Below are positions 1 to 11,500 of a stretch of DNA of 64,000 nt, piece by piece. Every line of letters starts with the position of its first letter. Position 1 is the stretch's first letter. Made by a program: the position numbers and the translations under genes. The notes beneath the pieces are model-generated. The model made no database searches. It worked only from the letters and a program-made list of their open reading frames with translations, and was not told where the DNA came from. Where the stretch lies: positions 65,630 to 129,629 of the forward strand of contig NW_001799649.1 in the NCBI RefSeq assembly GCF_000165425.1, written 5' to 3'. The DNA is from Paramecium tetraurelia (taxonomy: Eukaryota > Ciliophora > Oligohymenophorea > Peniculida > Parameciidae).

Positions 1-804
1 TTTTGATGTTCATCACACGATATCTCTAATCCTTACTTACTGAATAGATGTTCTCTCCATAAATATGCAACCCCATGATCCTAGCAGTATGCTATTAGTA
101 ATCCTGAGATTCTAGTAAATGCTTCTTTGATTTGAATTAGAGATGATTAATAATTCCATTATCTAAACTAAAGATATAAAAGTTTAGTTTACCCTACTAA
201 AATATTGTCTTTGATAACACTCATGCAAATTGGTTATGAATTATATTTCTTTCTCCATATCATTTATGGTCCGATTAAACAATCCAAGTATCCTAATGGT
301 TTGAGATTAGAGATATCGATATCCTCTTGCCAAGGAAATTTCATATTATGAAAATTTGTGGTTGCTCTATTTAATGGGTTCATTTCGCAAAGTAATACGA
401 ATATTGCGTCTTCATAGAAATAAAAATCTCTAAGACCCAAATCAAACGTTCTTACACTATCTAATTATAGTTTTGAAGTATTGAAAGAGGGAGATTGGAT
501 GAATTCCTTAAAAAGTATCGAGTTTAAAATTTGTTCATTTTATATAATTTACTTAAGGTATTCTTCCAATCCCTTTTTCCTTTCAATAATTTCCTACTCT
601 GTTTTTTTAACAATAAAAGTTGTGTAGGTCTATTTAGGTAACAATGGAATGGTGTTTCCAAAATATTCACTTAATCTTTAATTCAATTGCTTAAATTAAT
701 TAAATCTAATAGTTAACAATATGATGATACCTTTTCTCAATTCTCCAAACTTTGTCACCATCATTGATTTCAATTTCATACAGAGTTACTTTTTCATTAT
801 CCAT
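1..804 (-). CDS. PX domain-WD40 repeat protein, C-terminus outside window
   Basis: Read from ATG at 804 leftwards with TAA/TAG=Q; the frame closes across two 25-nt introns and runs off the window edge, so about 250 residues are visible. The first ~110 residues look like a PX phosphoinositide-binding domain: a basic RFNQFKQL-type segment near residue 25 followed by a proline-rich IPLLPK stretch. A region resembling WD repeats follows, with ILVGLDNG and ENIYSVSKDQRYRV blades. PX domains bind phosphatidylinositol phosphates on endosomal membranes; WD blades give a protein scaffold. It is a tandem paralogue of the next gene (same strand, 115 bp apart) with matching domain order. The domain call is by motif; membrane trafficking is inference. 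Confidence 0.75.
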
Positions 805-919
805 GCTCGGATAGTGTTTTTTAATAAGGATCTTTTCTCATTAATTTTATATAATACTTCCATAAATCTAAAATTTAGTTTATAAAATAAAAATTATATC
901 GTATTTATTCAAATAAATT

Positions 920-2324
920 TCAATCATTTTAATCCCACTATTCGATGTCATCTAAACTTTTCTTTTATTTTTCAATAATGATTTCGCCATCCCACCTTTT
1001 AGGAAGGCAAATGATTTTAATAGTTTTATCCTTGCTGGAAGTCATTAGGATTGAAGATTCCTCATTCCAAATCATTTTAGTTATTTCATCTTAATGTACT
1101 TGATACTCCTTTATAGGTGAGCAATCCTTTGCACTCCAAATAGTAATTGTTCCATCACTATTCCCAATAAACACTTCTCCTCTGCTACTTGACCAACACA
1201 CACACCTACTTTTATCTTTGTTTTTGAATTGAGTAATTTTTTTTGTATTTTTTTCCTAAATTTATTTATAATGTTCATACCTAACCAAGTCCTCCAATGT
1301 CATATACTATAGTAGAACCAGTGTAAAAACATATTCCTATTAAATAATTCTTGATTGGATCAACAGTTAAATCTCTTAGAAATTGATCATTGAAATCCAA
1401 GGTAATTAATTTAGAAGAATTTTAAAATATCATAATTTATCCATTTCTATCTCCTATGAATGCACAATTTCTTATCTCATTGAATTTGAGACAGGTTAAT
1501 TCATAATTGTGATGATAATCAACTTCCAATTACCCAGTTTAAAAATTCACTACTCTATAGTTTTAGTCTTTGCTGACAGAATGAATCAACTAATTAAATA
1601 GATGCACTCCCATCACTCTGCTTTAATGTTATTCAATCTCATAGCTTGTATTTATTTTCCCTGGCAATATAGTTAAATAATTGATCATTCCATTATCTAA
1701 ACCAACCAAAAGTGATTGATTATGAAAATATAAACAAATTGCTTAAGAATTATATTTTTTTGTCCAACTCTTAACTGAATGTTCCCAGCATTCTATTGAG
1801 CCAACTGGAACTGTTGCTTCATCGTCAATAATGTTCTAAATATATGCATCAAATCTGCTTAAAGCATTAGTTTCTGCGTTTAATATGATCAGTAGATCTT
1901 CACTATAATAAAAATCTCTTATTCCAAATTTAAAATTTTGCAAAATTGTGACTTAGATTTTGCTTTAAGTTAAACTTAAAAAACTCTAAAATTAACCACT
2001 ATTTATAATTCTTTCATTTTGAGAAATCACGTGTAAGAATTTTTCTAACTCCAATCTTCTTTGATCTAATTCTTGGTCTGATTTACCAACTAAAAATGTT
2101 ATGTATTTCTTTTTAGGTAAATCAGGTAGTATATCACCAAAATACTATGTTAAACTGTCCTTCAACCTTTTAAAGTCCGAATATCTAAATCAATAATTTA
2201 AATACCTCTTTTAAACTACCCATTCTTTGTTCTAATTTTGAACCTTTATTTGATAATGAGTTGTCCTTCCATCTTCTTCACTTATTTAAAAAGAAGGAAT
2301 AGATATTTTATAATTTAATTACAT
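920..2324 (-). CDS. PX domain-WD40 repeat protein (complete)
   Basis: ATG at 2324, TGA at 920-922; two introns (21 and 25 nt) give a 452-residue product that closes exactly in frame. The N-terminal PX domain has RYSDFKRL at residues 40-47 and LPDLPKKKY just after, the usual basic pocket and proline motif. The rest forms WD-type blades: SLLVGLDNGMINY, HQSRVMGV, LIHSVSKDQNYRV, AFIGDRNGQIMIF, GEVFIGNSDGTITIWS and ILMTSSKDKTIKI. The fold would be a membrane-lipid-binding adaptor with a beta-propeller. It is a tandem duplicate of the gene at 1-804. Family assignment is firm; cellular role (endosomal sorting, phagosome or food-vacuole traffic) is inferred from PX biology. Confidence 0.85.
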
Positions 2325-2443
2325 TAATTTAATAATGAGCACATCGATACTAACGTAGGTATAAGAATAAAAGCGTTAAAAAATAAAGAAGAAATAAAAG
2401 TATATGATTCTTAATATGTAAATCAATAATAAAATTCATTTCA

Positions 2444-2876
2444 TCAGGTTTTTATTTAGATTGTGGAAATTTATAGTCTCTCTATTTTTTTTTCATTTGT
2501 TACTTGACCTCTTTTATAAGTTCTCCTTATGTAAGTTTCAGATTGTTAATTATGACAAACCATCCAATCTCCTGTTCTACAATTTTTATCATCGTAATAT
2601 CCGCTAAATTTCACTTAGATTAAGTTACATGTATTAGAGATCCTCAATGTGATTATAGATTATCCATTCTCCAACTTTGTGTTTTCCCTAAAATTCCCCT
2701 TCTTCTCTTATTATCAATTTAAAAATATTTTACATTTTATCAGGATATTTAATAGTCCATTTACCAACTTTCTTTCCGTATTCATACATTCCCTATGCTA
2801 CTCCATTTTGAGTTTCCTCTACGGTAAATCCATGCTTCATTTCTTCATCATTTCTTATTCCTAATAATTAGTTCAT
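2444..2876 (-). CDS. Small MORN-like repeat protein
   Basis: ATG at 2876, one 25-nt intron, TGA at 2444-2446; 135 residues. The sequence carries spaced G-x-W units typical of the MORN-like repeats common in ciliates: GKKVGKWTIKYPD, GKHKVGEWIIYN, CRTGDWMVCHN. Such repeats usually form elongated beta-hairpin surfaces for membrane or protein contact. An in-frame TGA lies shortly upstream of the chosen ATG, but an unseen 5' exon joined by an intron cannot be excluded. Paramecium has many proteins of this kind of unknown function, so no specific role is proposed. Confidence 0.6.
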
Positions 2877-3536
2877 TTTAAATAAAAATATTATCAAAAA
2901 TCACTTTGTTCTATTACTTTATAGCTCTACGAATATTCAATTACAAAAACATCATATATTACTAATATTTTATTTTCATATTTCAAGTTTTCAATTTTAT
3001 TTGATTACATTCAAAGTATGCTCAGAAATAAGCAACATTTGAGTTCTAGCTCAATCAAAACGCAAAATTTATAAATACATAAGTTAATCAAATCCTATAT
3101 TTTAGAGAAATTCAGAAAAAAAAATATTGTTTTTAATTCACACATTTATTCATCAAAAATAAGAGTTTTGATAAATAATATGATAATTTCTAATGTAATC
3201 CTTGTGGATTTTACTATATTCTTTCCTGTCGGAGTTTAAATTGTTAATTATTAATAATACATTAAAGTAGGATAAAAATATGATATATTAATATGAGGAC
3301 ATGACTAAAGGAAATATTCTTTTCTTAAATGAATGCTATAACTAAATGGAAGAGTAAACTTCTATTAAAAAATAATCAGTTATTTTGACAGTTGTTCTTT
3401 TTTGATATATTTTTCTTAAGCCAAAAATAATTATATATTCTAGCAAAATTTGGAAACGAGGATATCTTCTTGTTCCTTTGGATGATTCTTACTAGCTTGA
3501 GCATGTATTACTTAACTTTAATAAAATAAATCCCAA
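2877..3536. other. Intergenic region, 660 bp, no gene seen
   Basis: Spacer between two divergent genes, strongly AT-rich, with TGA scattered in all frames. It should contain the promoters of both flanking genes; no specific element can be named by eye. Confidence 0.5.
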
Positions 3537-4274
3537 ATGAAAGCATCAAATTATAACCAAATGGAGTAGATCAAATTCATTAATGTTGATGAGACTTACA
3601 ATAATGGTACTGTAATTGTAAGGTTCTTGATCAATAAGTAAGAGGTTTTACCTTATATGGAGTTCTAATTGAGTGATGATAATTCTGAACAATATTCGAC
3701 GGCCCTATATGATCATATTTATAATCGCGGTTTAAAAGAATGTTGCTTCTTATACATGGTAAGATATCGAATGTCTATTAAAATATATTAGGATGAGCCT
3801 TTAAGTTGCATCTAGAAAAACAGATTCAATTTAATCAGTTCGTTGAGTTCCGATGTTATCCTTAAATTATTAAATTTAAGTTATATACCCATAATAAGAA
3901 CCAATATTTCCAAGTACGAATGTGACAAAGTATAAATTTATTACTCAACTTAGTCTATTCAAGAAGGAAGTCATTCAGTTATTTAAAAGTTGAATCTCCA
4001 ATGGCAGGAATGCAAAAAGAATTCTATGATAACTAAAGAATTACTTTCCATCATAAAGGAATTCTAGTCCCTTTATCGCATAGAAATACTCTTGAGATCC
4101 ACTTTAAAGCAAATAAAGAGGGAAACCTAATAAGATTACGATATTCTTTACATACCGACAGATGAGTTAGTACGCTTAAAATCTAATCTAGAAATATCAA
4201 TAACAAAGTGCTTTCCTTAATTAGAAGAATTGAATAAAAGTAAATTAGCTTAAATGACATTTATATATAAATGA
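3537..4274 (+). CDS. Hypothetical protein, 245 aa
   Basis: A single open frame from ATG 3537 to TGA 4272-4274 with an in-frame TGA a dozen codons upstream of the start, giving 245 residues. A 33-nt segment beginning gtaagatatcgaatg and ending in ttag could be an in-phase intron, but it contains no stop and may simply be coding. The protein is acidic-to-neutral, starts MKASNYNQMEQIKFINVDE, and its C-terminal half is helical and lysine/glutamine rich (KEFQSLYRIEILLRSTLKQIK). No membrane segment or known motif was recognised. It sits 58 bp before the SAXO gene on the same strand. Confidence 0.6.
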
Positions 4275-4332
4275 TAACATAGTTAAAAATGCATGTTTAA
4301 AATTAGTATAATATATAATATTTATTAATTAA

Positions 4333-5385
4333 ATGGCTTAATAGACTCTTAAATAATACAAAGCTAACTAAGATTAATAATCTATTACAAATTAATAACA
4401 TAGAACATGCTCAATTAATTAGTCTTCAATTGTAGAAAATGATTCATTATCCTCAAAAAAGAAAGTATATTATAAACGATCACATTTAGAAAGTCTATGA
4501 GAGAATTATGAGTTCTTAAACTAATCGAGATAAATAATCAGAAGTCTCCTAATATTATGATCATCTAGGAGGTAGAAATTCAATTTTATCAAACTTAGGC
4601 AAATGTCTATGTTCATTATGTAACTGCGGAAAACATAAATGTAATAGCAAAAATTGCATCAACAAGCCTTAATTGCATGGAAATTACACAATATATCAAA
4701 AAGAATTCGTAAAAAAGACTCCAGAAAATGGATCAAGATACAACCAAACTATATTTTCATAACCAAAACCTTAAGGTGATTTAGGAAATGTGACTACATA
4801 CAAAGTAAGTAAGTGGATATTATGATGTTAGCATGACTTCCCAGGATATAATAACAAAGTGGAATTCTAGAAAAACACTTCTAAACCTACTGTTAGTGGT
4901 GTTCCTTTTTCTGGAATTTCAACTTATAATAATATGTATTTAAATTGGGGAATGGGTGATACACCTCAATTATTGCCATAAAACAATCCTACTGTTATTA
5001 AAGAAATGCCATTTATGGGAAGGAGCATTTATAAAGACAGTTATTAGGGAGCTCAAACATTACCAGCACAAACCTGTAAAAACATGAACAAAGCTTTAAA
5101 GTAAAAATAATTACAATCATTTTAGATCACCTTTATCGCCTCCTGATTTGAAATTTAATGCAGAATCTATTGCGAAATCATCATACAAGCCATTTAAACC
5201 AGAAAAAACTTAAAGTTCCAAAGGCAAATAAGATGTAAATATTATTAATAAGATAGCCAAATTTAAATCCCTCCTATAATGGCTAGTACAATAGTGAATA
5301 TCACAAAGAGTTTGATTCAAAACATTTGAATCAATGTCCTGCTAAAGAAGTATTAGAAGAGGTTGCTCGTAACACTTAATTTTGA
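4333..5385 (+). CDS. SAXO/FAM154-type stabiliser of axonemal microtubules
   Basis: ATG 4333, TGA 5383-5385; four micro-introns (25, 27, 25, 22 nt) yield 317 residues in frame. The hallmark of the SAXO/MAP6-related family is a short N-terminal cysteine block that binds microtubules; here it reads KCLCSLCNCGKHKCNSKNC. Downstream are spaced repeat-like units such as YNNKVEFQKNTSKPTVSG and the C-terminal YNGQYNSEYHKEF, matching the Mn-type modules that stabilise ciliary doublets and basal bodies. Paramecium is densely ciliated, so a structural role in doublet or basal-body microtubules fits. Assignment rests on the cysteine motif and overall layout. Confidence 0.8.
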
Positions 5386-5452
5386 AGTCGATTTAGAGAG
5401 TTGATTATAGATAACCATAATATTATTATATTTTTCAATTATTAAATTCAAG

Positions 5453-7170
5453 ATGAATAAATAAAAGCTTAATTACCATTTGAGGACAGTTAACGACTTA
5501 AATTTAAACACTATTTCAGATTAAACTCAATCATTTATATTGAAGGATTCTCAAATTATGAAATTGACAACATAAATTGATTAATAGAATCAAAGAATCA
5601 ATAGATTAATAAAAACAATTGATGACTCTAGATAAGAATAAAATAAAAAATTTAATCACCATTTTTAAGAACTATTCAAGTCTAATACCAAATAATACAA
5701 TCAAGAAATTCTAAAGGAATTATCTGGTTTAAAATAGCAATTTCTTAAAATTGAGGAAACGTAGCCATAAAAAGCTACTAAATAGAAATCTCATTATTAA
5801 TCACATTTACCTCCATTATAGTCCTCCTACTTTGAATAATAAAATTCAGAAAAAAAAGATCAAAATCTTTATAAATAAACATAAGAGATAAAAAATAGAG
5901 GAATGAAGAGTTCATCAATAGATGAAAAAGAAATCTAAGATTTTAATTAATAAATTTAGCCAAAAAAACAATCTCATAGTGTTCATAAAAAGTCTAAACC
6001 AAATCAGTCTAAAACCAATTATACTAAAACTGAAGTATCCCCTCCTTCATCATCAAAAAGAAAGATATAAATTATGTCAAGGTAAAAACAAAGAACATAA
6101 AAACTTTATAATAGTGATAATTTTCAGCAATTTTAAGATCCTCTTATGATTACCACTAAATAACCTTTTGAATATGATAAATTAACAACAAAATCTTAAA
6201 AAAAAAAATAGTTTAATTTAAAAAAAGCAAGGTACTTGTTAAGAAGATTTAAAGCTGTATCAATATGTGTTTGGCTATCTTTAACATTGTTTAAATACTG
6301 CAAAAAGATTTGGCATGAAAATTATATGATTTTTAAAGATTGGTCATAAGAATTGATTGGTCGTTTCGATTCTTAGTTTGTAAGTTTCTATTATGTAATT
6401 TAGAGAATTATTAATTTGTTGTAGATAAGTTTTATAAAGAATGTATGATAAAAAAATTAATAGACAAGTCGTGGGTATTCAAATAACAATCTGATATTCA
6501 GATTAAATGCCATAATATTATCACAGTGTTAGAAATCTTCTTTAAAAATTTAATTGTTCAATCATTAGATCTATCTGTAGACCATATTAATTTTATTTAA
6601 AAATTTTCTTTGAAAAAAGGATATTTGTTATCTGGTCATAGTAGATTTGTAATAAATAGGATTAATGTAAGACCAAATTATACTCTCAAGTAATTAATGA
6701 ATATTGTATTAAAAGTATCACTAATCACAAATAGACATAAATGATAATTTTAGAATATTCATATATTTAGATTCTCCTTCCATTAATTGTAGAAGGAGAA
6801 TTTTGGAAGAGGATGCCAAACTATAAGGAATCTCTGAAAATATTTGTATCCATTTTGCATAATCTGTTTATTGAGTCATTTCAAAATCTGCCTTCAGCAT
6901 AATAGGATATAATTCCTGATGATGTATATTTTTTAGTTAGTTAAAAAAAAGAATTGGGTTCCATTGTTCGATTTTAGTAGAAACCCAATAGATGGATTTT
7001 ATTAATTGATAAATTGTAAGCATCCTAAATATTCTTATAACAAAGATGGGGTTGTTTTGGGATTATATAACAAAGTTGAATTGCACCCAATAATTCTTCA
7101 TAATGGTTATAAAAATATTAGAGACAACTTTAAATAATATTGTGATTATATTTTATCTTTAATATTATGA
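5453..7170 (+). CDS. Coiled-coil protein of unknown function
   Basis: ATG 5453; with introns of about 26, 20 and 28 nt the frame gives 547 residues to TGA 7168-7170. The N-terminal half (about 250 residues) is glutamine/lysine-rich and predicted coiled coil or disordered (QIDQQNQRINRLIKTIDD). The C-terminal half is more globular, with RYLLRRFKAVSICVWLSL, SLKKGYLLSGHSRFVINR and NWVPLFDFSRNPIDGFY. The first intron is uncertain because its acceptor reads tttagag rather than ttag. A second TGA-free frame continues from about 7170 to 7424, so the true 3' end may lie further on. No known domain was recognised. Confidence 0.6.
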
Positions 7171-7363
7171 TAATTTTGTAAAGGATAGATTAAAATAATG
7201 ATTGGATAAATTTATTTTAAATTAAAAATTAATATTTAGAGAATAATTTCAATTTTTATTTTGATAGAACATTTATTCAATTGACGAGACAATTTATTAA
7301 AGGTTGCTGTGACAAATGTCACTCTTATAAAGAAACGTTGTATTTAATTTATGATTTTTTAAT

Positions 7364-7698
7364 ATGCAAAATTAATTATAAAATTTTTGGTTCATTGTAT
7401 TTCTCTTAATCTCTTAAGCATTGATGAATGCAATGAACTATCAAGGTATTTATTGATATGATTTTTTAATCGTATTTTTTTAGCATATCCACAACTTTCT
7501 GATGATTCAATAGAAACTGATGTTGACATCTCTGCGGGTTCCCATACTTGCTTTACAAATTCTAATTCTGTTTTGTCTCCATCGCATAATAATTCTTATA
7601 TAATTTGTTCATCGAAATGTTTAGATGCTAGTTTCAAGCATACAGCTTCAGAATTCATAAAATTATTTATGAATTAATATATAATTATTAGTTTTTGA
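7364..7698 (+). CDS. Small secreted protein with signal peptide
   Basis: ATG 7364, a 38-nt intron (gtatttattgatatg... ending tttttttag) after codon NYQ, TGA 7696-7698; 98 residues. The first ~22 residues form a clear hydrophobic signal peptide (NFWFIVFLLISQALMNAM). The mature part is short with a few cysteines (SHTCFTN, YIICSSKCLDASF) and serine/asparagine-rich, compatible with a secreted or surface peptide. The intron is longer than usual for this genome, and a further TGA-free stretch downstream (about 7700-7978) could be an additional exon in another frame. Function unknown. Confidence 0.45.
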
Positions 7699-8545
7699 TA
7701 ACCCTTCAGAAGGTATGCCAAAATTATTATTGAATAACTCTTATGACAATATTCGAAGTTTATGGATCTCTCATTTTCTCTTAAAATCAGTAAATAATAG
7801 TATTAAATAAAATATACCCAGGAATATAAAACATACTAAATATTTAAAGGAAAAGGATAATAATTCTAAGTCTGATGAGAATATTATCTTAACATTAGAA
7901 TTTAGATATATATATATAAATATATTTAATTATATATATATATATATCGATTAGATAAGATAAGCATTAGAGTTTAATTGATGTTCATTCCTCTTCCCAA
8001 CTATTTAAGTTCAATCAAATTACAATATTCTAATCCTAATTACTTAATCAAGTTGATTACTTTCTTAAAATCTGTATAAATTAGAGTAATCCCAATTCTT
8101 TGAACATAACTACTAATTTATAACTAGTAGAGTATCAATTTATGGTAACGATGATGAAACTTATGCTTACTTATGAGAGGGCAAAGAAAAAAAGTATATA
8201 TTATCAATCATGAATTGAAAGGAAATTTCTTCTTTTTTTGCAGTAAAGAATCCTTCTTTATAGGGTTAAGGGAATATAATGGTATAGATGAATAGAATAA
8301 ATACAAAGTAGATATAATTGTTTGAGAAAGAAGATTATCAAATCTTTGGAAAATAATAAAAAAGTATTTGTGATGATAATATAAAAAAATATATAGAAAA
8401 ATTAGAATTACCAAAATAAATCTATATGGAATTAATTAATTAAATAAATAAAATAATGCTCTGACGTAAAAGTTTAATTATTAATGACATCAAAGAAATT
8501 GAGTTCATAAGTAATGATTGAATACTTTTGATAATTAAATTACAA
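7699..8545. other. Intergenic region with AT repeat; weak TGA-free frames
   Basis: About 850 bp. It holds an imperfect (AT)n microsatellite near 7904-7948. A TGA-free frame from about 7699 to 7978 (PSEGMPKLLLNNSYDNI) and another from about 7983 to 8210 (SSSQLFKFNQITIFQSQ) could be degraded or spliced coding sequence but have no start or recognisable motif. From 8210 on nothing is seen except the presumed promoter of the protease gene. Confidence 0.4.
7904..7948. repeat. Imperfect AT dinucleotide repeat
   Basis: A run of TA/AT dinucleotides interrupted by aaatatatttaat. Simple-sequence repeat in a spacer; no function implied. Confidence 0.7.
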
Positions 8546-9525
8546 ATGTCCAAAACATTATTAGCATTAGGCACAATCGCCCTTCTTGGAACAATCATGA
8601 TGGTGAACCAACCAGAATAACTTGACTTCGCCTCAAAATATCAAACATTCAAATAGAAATACGGAAAGGCATACTCATAAGCTGAAGATGCCTACAGAAT
8701 GGCTGTCTACACATAAAACGTCTTATATGCTGAATCAGTCAACTTGTAATAAGGAAAGAGAGTCTTCGGTGAAACCATCTTCTTCGATTTAACAAAGGAA
8801 GAATTCGCTGAAACTTATTTGACCCTTAAGATCACATAAGATGACTTGAATGTCGAAAGAGTCCCAGCCAAGAATATCTCAGCTGCTGACAAAATCGATT
8901 GGACATAAAAAGGAGCAGTCACCAAAGTTAAAGACCAAGGATAATGTGGTTCATGCTGGACATTCGGTACCACCGGAGTTTTGGAAGGTTTCTTCTTCAC
9001 AACCACTGGTGAATTACCTAACTTATCTGAATAATAATTGTTGGATTGCTCAACCTTCTAAGATTTCAACCTTGGATGCAATGGTGGTCTTCCAGCAAGA
9101 GCATTACAATATGTCAAGAGAAGTGGTATCACAACTCAAGATGCTTACGAATATGTATTATTTTAATATTAATATTTTAGAAAGGAGTTTAAGGGTCATG
9201 CAAAATCAAGGGAGGTGCTTATCACATTAAGGGATCCGTCGCCTTAGAACCAACAGAAGAAGCTTTGATCTCATATCTTAATGAAGGACCAGTCTCAGTT
9301 GGAGTTGATGCCAGCAACTGGTAATACTATAACCCATCCGACGAAAAAGTCTTCAGCACATGCGAAAAAAGCTTAAACCACGCAGTCTTGGCTGTTGGTT
9401 ATGACAAAGACTCATTCAAGGTCAAGAACTCTTGGGGAACAGCTTGGGGAGACAAGGGTTTCATCCACTTAAAGAGAGGTTAAAACACTTGCGGAATTTA
9501 CGATACTAACGTTGTTCCTGTTTGA
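8546..9525 (+). CDS. Papain-family cysteine protease (cathepsin L-like), 317 aa
   Basis: ATG 8546, one 26-nt intron (9155-9180), TGA 9523-9525; 317 residues, normal for a pre-pro cathepsin L. Residues 1-20 are a signal peptide ([19 protein letters not shown]). A short inhibitor-like propeptide follows ([17 protein letters not shown]). The mature domain begins near [18 protein letters not shown], with oxyanion Gln131 and catalytic Cys137 in QCGSCW, disulphide cysteines in LDCST and GCNGG, catalytic His270 in NHAVLAVGY and Asn286 in [10 protein letters not shown]. All catalytic residues are present, so it should be active in lysosomes/food vacuoles or secreted. Codons often end in C, unlike neighbours, suggesting high expression. 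Confidence 0.95.
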
Positions 9526-9568
9526 AGAAATTCATAATTTATATTTCACAAAGATAATTTATCCACAT

Positions 9569-9874
9569 TCAATTTATTTTCGCATGCTATTTTTATAAAA
9601 ACAGTGGATTTCTGTGAACAATCAAAGAATTAATGTATTCATTAGGAGAGTACTCATAATTTTATTATTGATCTGTTTCACTCAATTCTTTCAAAAATAT
9701 GTCAGTTAAACAATCACGAGTCTTCGTGTTTTCGATTTTTTAAGTGAATTTTTTATTTATATTGACAAACTCTATCAAATTGCTAGGATTCTTACTCACC
9801 TAAACTCTTCTATGATGTTTCAATGTCTCAAAGTCTGGAAGTTGATTTGACTTTTTATATTGTTTCATATTCAT
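9569..9874 (-). CDS. Small basic hypothetical protein, 101 aa
   Basis: ATG 9874 to TGA 9569-9571 is a single open frame of 101 residues on the minus strand, convergent with the protease gene 43 bp away. It begins MNMKQYKKSNQLPDFETLKH and contains HHRRVQVSKNPSN and a C-terminal SPNEYINSLIVHRNP. A gtgagt...gatag segment inside is in phase and could be an intron. No membrane segment, cysteine cluster or known motif is visible. Composition and length support a real gene, but no function can be given. Confidence 0.5.
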
Positions 9875-9990
9875 TTTTTTAATTTTAATATATTTTATAG
9901 TTTATAAATAATTTTCCATTTAATTTTTGCCTGGTGATATTTTACATATTTAAGAGTGTGATCAATTATTTGTCTACCTAAATAATAAAA

Positions 9991-10786
9991 ATGATGAAAG
10001 AGCCTGAGAAAATCATGAAAAAGAATATCTTAAATGGACAAATTAAATACTAAGTTAAATGGAAGGGCTTTGATGAAACTACATGGGAATCTGATGAAAC
10101 TATGAAGAAATACAAAGAACTCATTGAAGACTATAATTATTTCTCCTTGACTGGTGAAAGATATGATGAAAAAAAACTAGAAGAAATCAGATAATTGACT
10201 GTTCAATCACAACCAAGAACTGCTATCAAAAGAGTAGCAATGCCCAAATTAATGCCCCCAAGTGAATTAAACAAAAAAGAAAAAAAAATAGATAAAATTG
10301 ATAGCAAACATGTTGAAATTATAGACAATCCTAAAAATGATTTACAACAGGATCAAGCAAATATACTCTAGTTATCCAATACTACAATCAATCTCACTGA
10401 AATATCTAAGTAATTATAATATATAAATTTAAGAAAAGCACCATAAAAATTAGCAAATTCCAATGACAAATTAGAATCCATAAAATTGTAAACTGATGAA
10501 AATAGAGGGTTGTTTTCTCTAATTTGGAAAGAGAGATCGGATGGTATTAGACCGTATTGTGATGAATACAATTATGAAGATTTCAAAATTTAAGCTCCCT
10601 TGTTTTTTATTTAGTTTTTTGAAACCTGTATTTTTGAATGTTAAAGTTAAAATGATATTAAGTAATAATTCAAATTAATTTAGATTTGAAATTCAAGGAT
10701 AAGATATCGCTGAAAGAATTTAAGTGTTTAAAGATATTTTAGAAAAAAGAGATTAGGATAAAAAGTAAAGCGAATTCCAATAATGA
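9991..10786 (+). CDS. HP1-like protein: chromodomain plus chromoshadow-like domain
   Basis: ATG 9991, one 22-nt intron, TGA 10784-10786; 257 residues. Residues 5-40 form a chromodomain (KYQVKWKGFDETTWES) with W24 and W32 of the methyl-lysine cage. The first cage aromatic expected before VEKI is not seen (the site reads EPEKIMKK) and the loop before the second Trp is two residues short. After a charged linker, residues about 165-215 resemble a chromoshadow dimerisation domain: GLFSLIWKERSDGIRPYC, then APLFFIQFFETCIFE. HP1-type proteins bind methylated histone H3 in heterochromatin; ciliates use related proteins in programmed DNA elimination. Family call is strong; binding specificity is uncertain because of the altered cage. 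Confidence 0.8.
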
Positions 10787-11500
10787 TTCTTTTTCATATA
10801 AAAGGCATATTATATTTAATTTATTATAAACCATATTTTTATTAATTAAATTCAATAATGTTATAAAGCTGATGTTTCTTAATTTAATATGATCATCTCT
10901 ACTCGAACATTTCATTTGATGAGATTCTCGATTCGCTAATGATCTAAATTAAATAATCGAATTAACTTTGCCCTTTGCTCATTCATTAAGTAAAAGGCTT
11001 TAAATCGACTCACAATTATTAATATTTCCAATTCAATCCTATCTTTATTTTTTTACTTCATTGTTTGATTGCCTTTCCATAAGGAGATATTAAAATGTTT
11101 TATTCAAACCTAAAAAAGAATGTATTTTGATACTATAATTAGCCTTTTTAATTAAATTTAGAATTACTTTGCGAATCAATATTTGAGTATTTATCTTGAA
11201 TACTTAATCAATGTTTGTAAGGAAACTAAAACAAGAATTTTTTTTGATATTATAAAAAATATAAAAACTAATATTTTAAGAACTTTAATGGTTTACTTTT
11301 TGCAATTTTCTAGTGAAATTTGCAAGTTTATTTAATATTCATAATTTATGATTGAATTTTTAGAGATACCAATAATATAGAAATTCCTATATGTGAAAAT
11401 TTAGTTAACGCTATATTAGATTCTGAGTTAATCATATACATTATGTGAAGATCAAAATAAGATTTATATATATTTATATAATAAATTAATTCGTTTTTTG
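10787..11500. other. Spacer of about 710 bp; mostly non-coding in appearance
   Basis: Very AT-rich. A TGA-free frame from an ATG near 11123 runs without a stop into the start of the MFS gene (YFANQYLSIYLEYLINVC), but its composition looks like spacer and chance openness is likely with a single stop codon. A small minus-strand frame near 10990 is also open for about 24 codons. Neither is supported. Confidence 0.4.

Noticed and set aside
2649..2864. 71-codon plus-strand frame rich in Phe/Tyr/Ser
   Set aside because: Antisense shadow of the MORN-like gene on the minus strand.
8208..8414. 68-codon minus-strand frame, hydrophobic and AT-driven
   Set aside because: Ile/Leu/Tyr/Phe-rich translation of A/T-rich spacer, no splice context and no recognisable motif.
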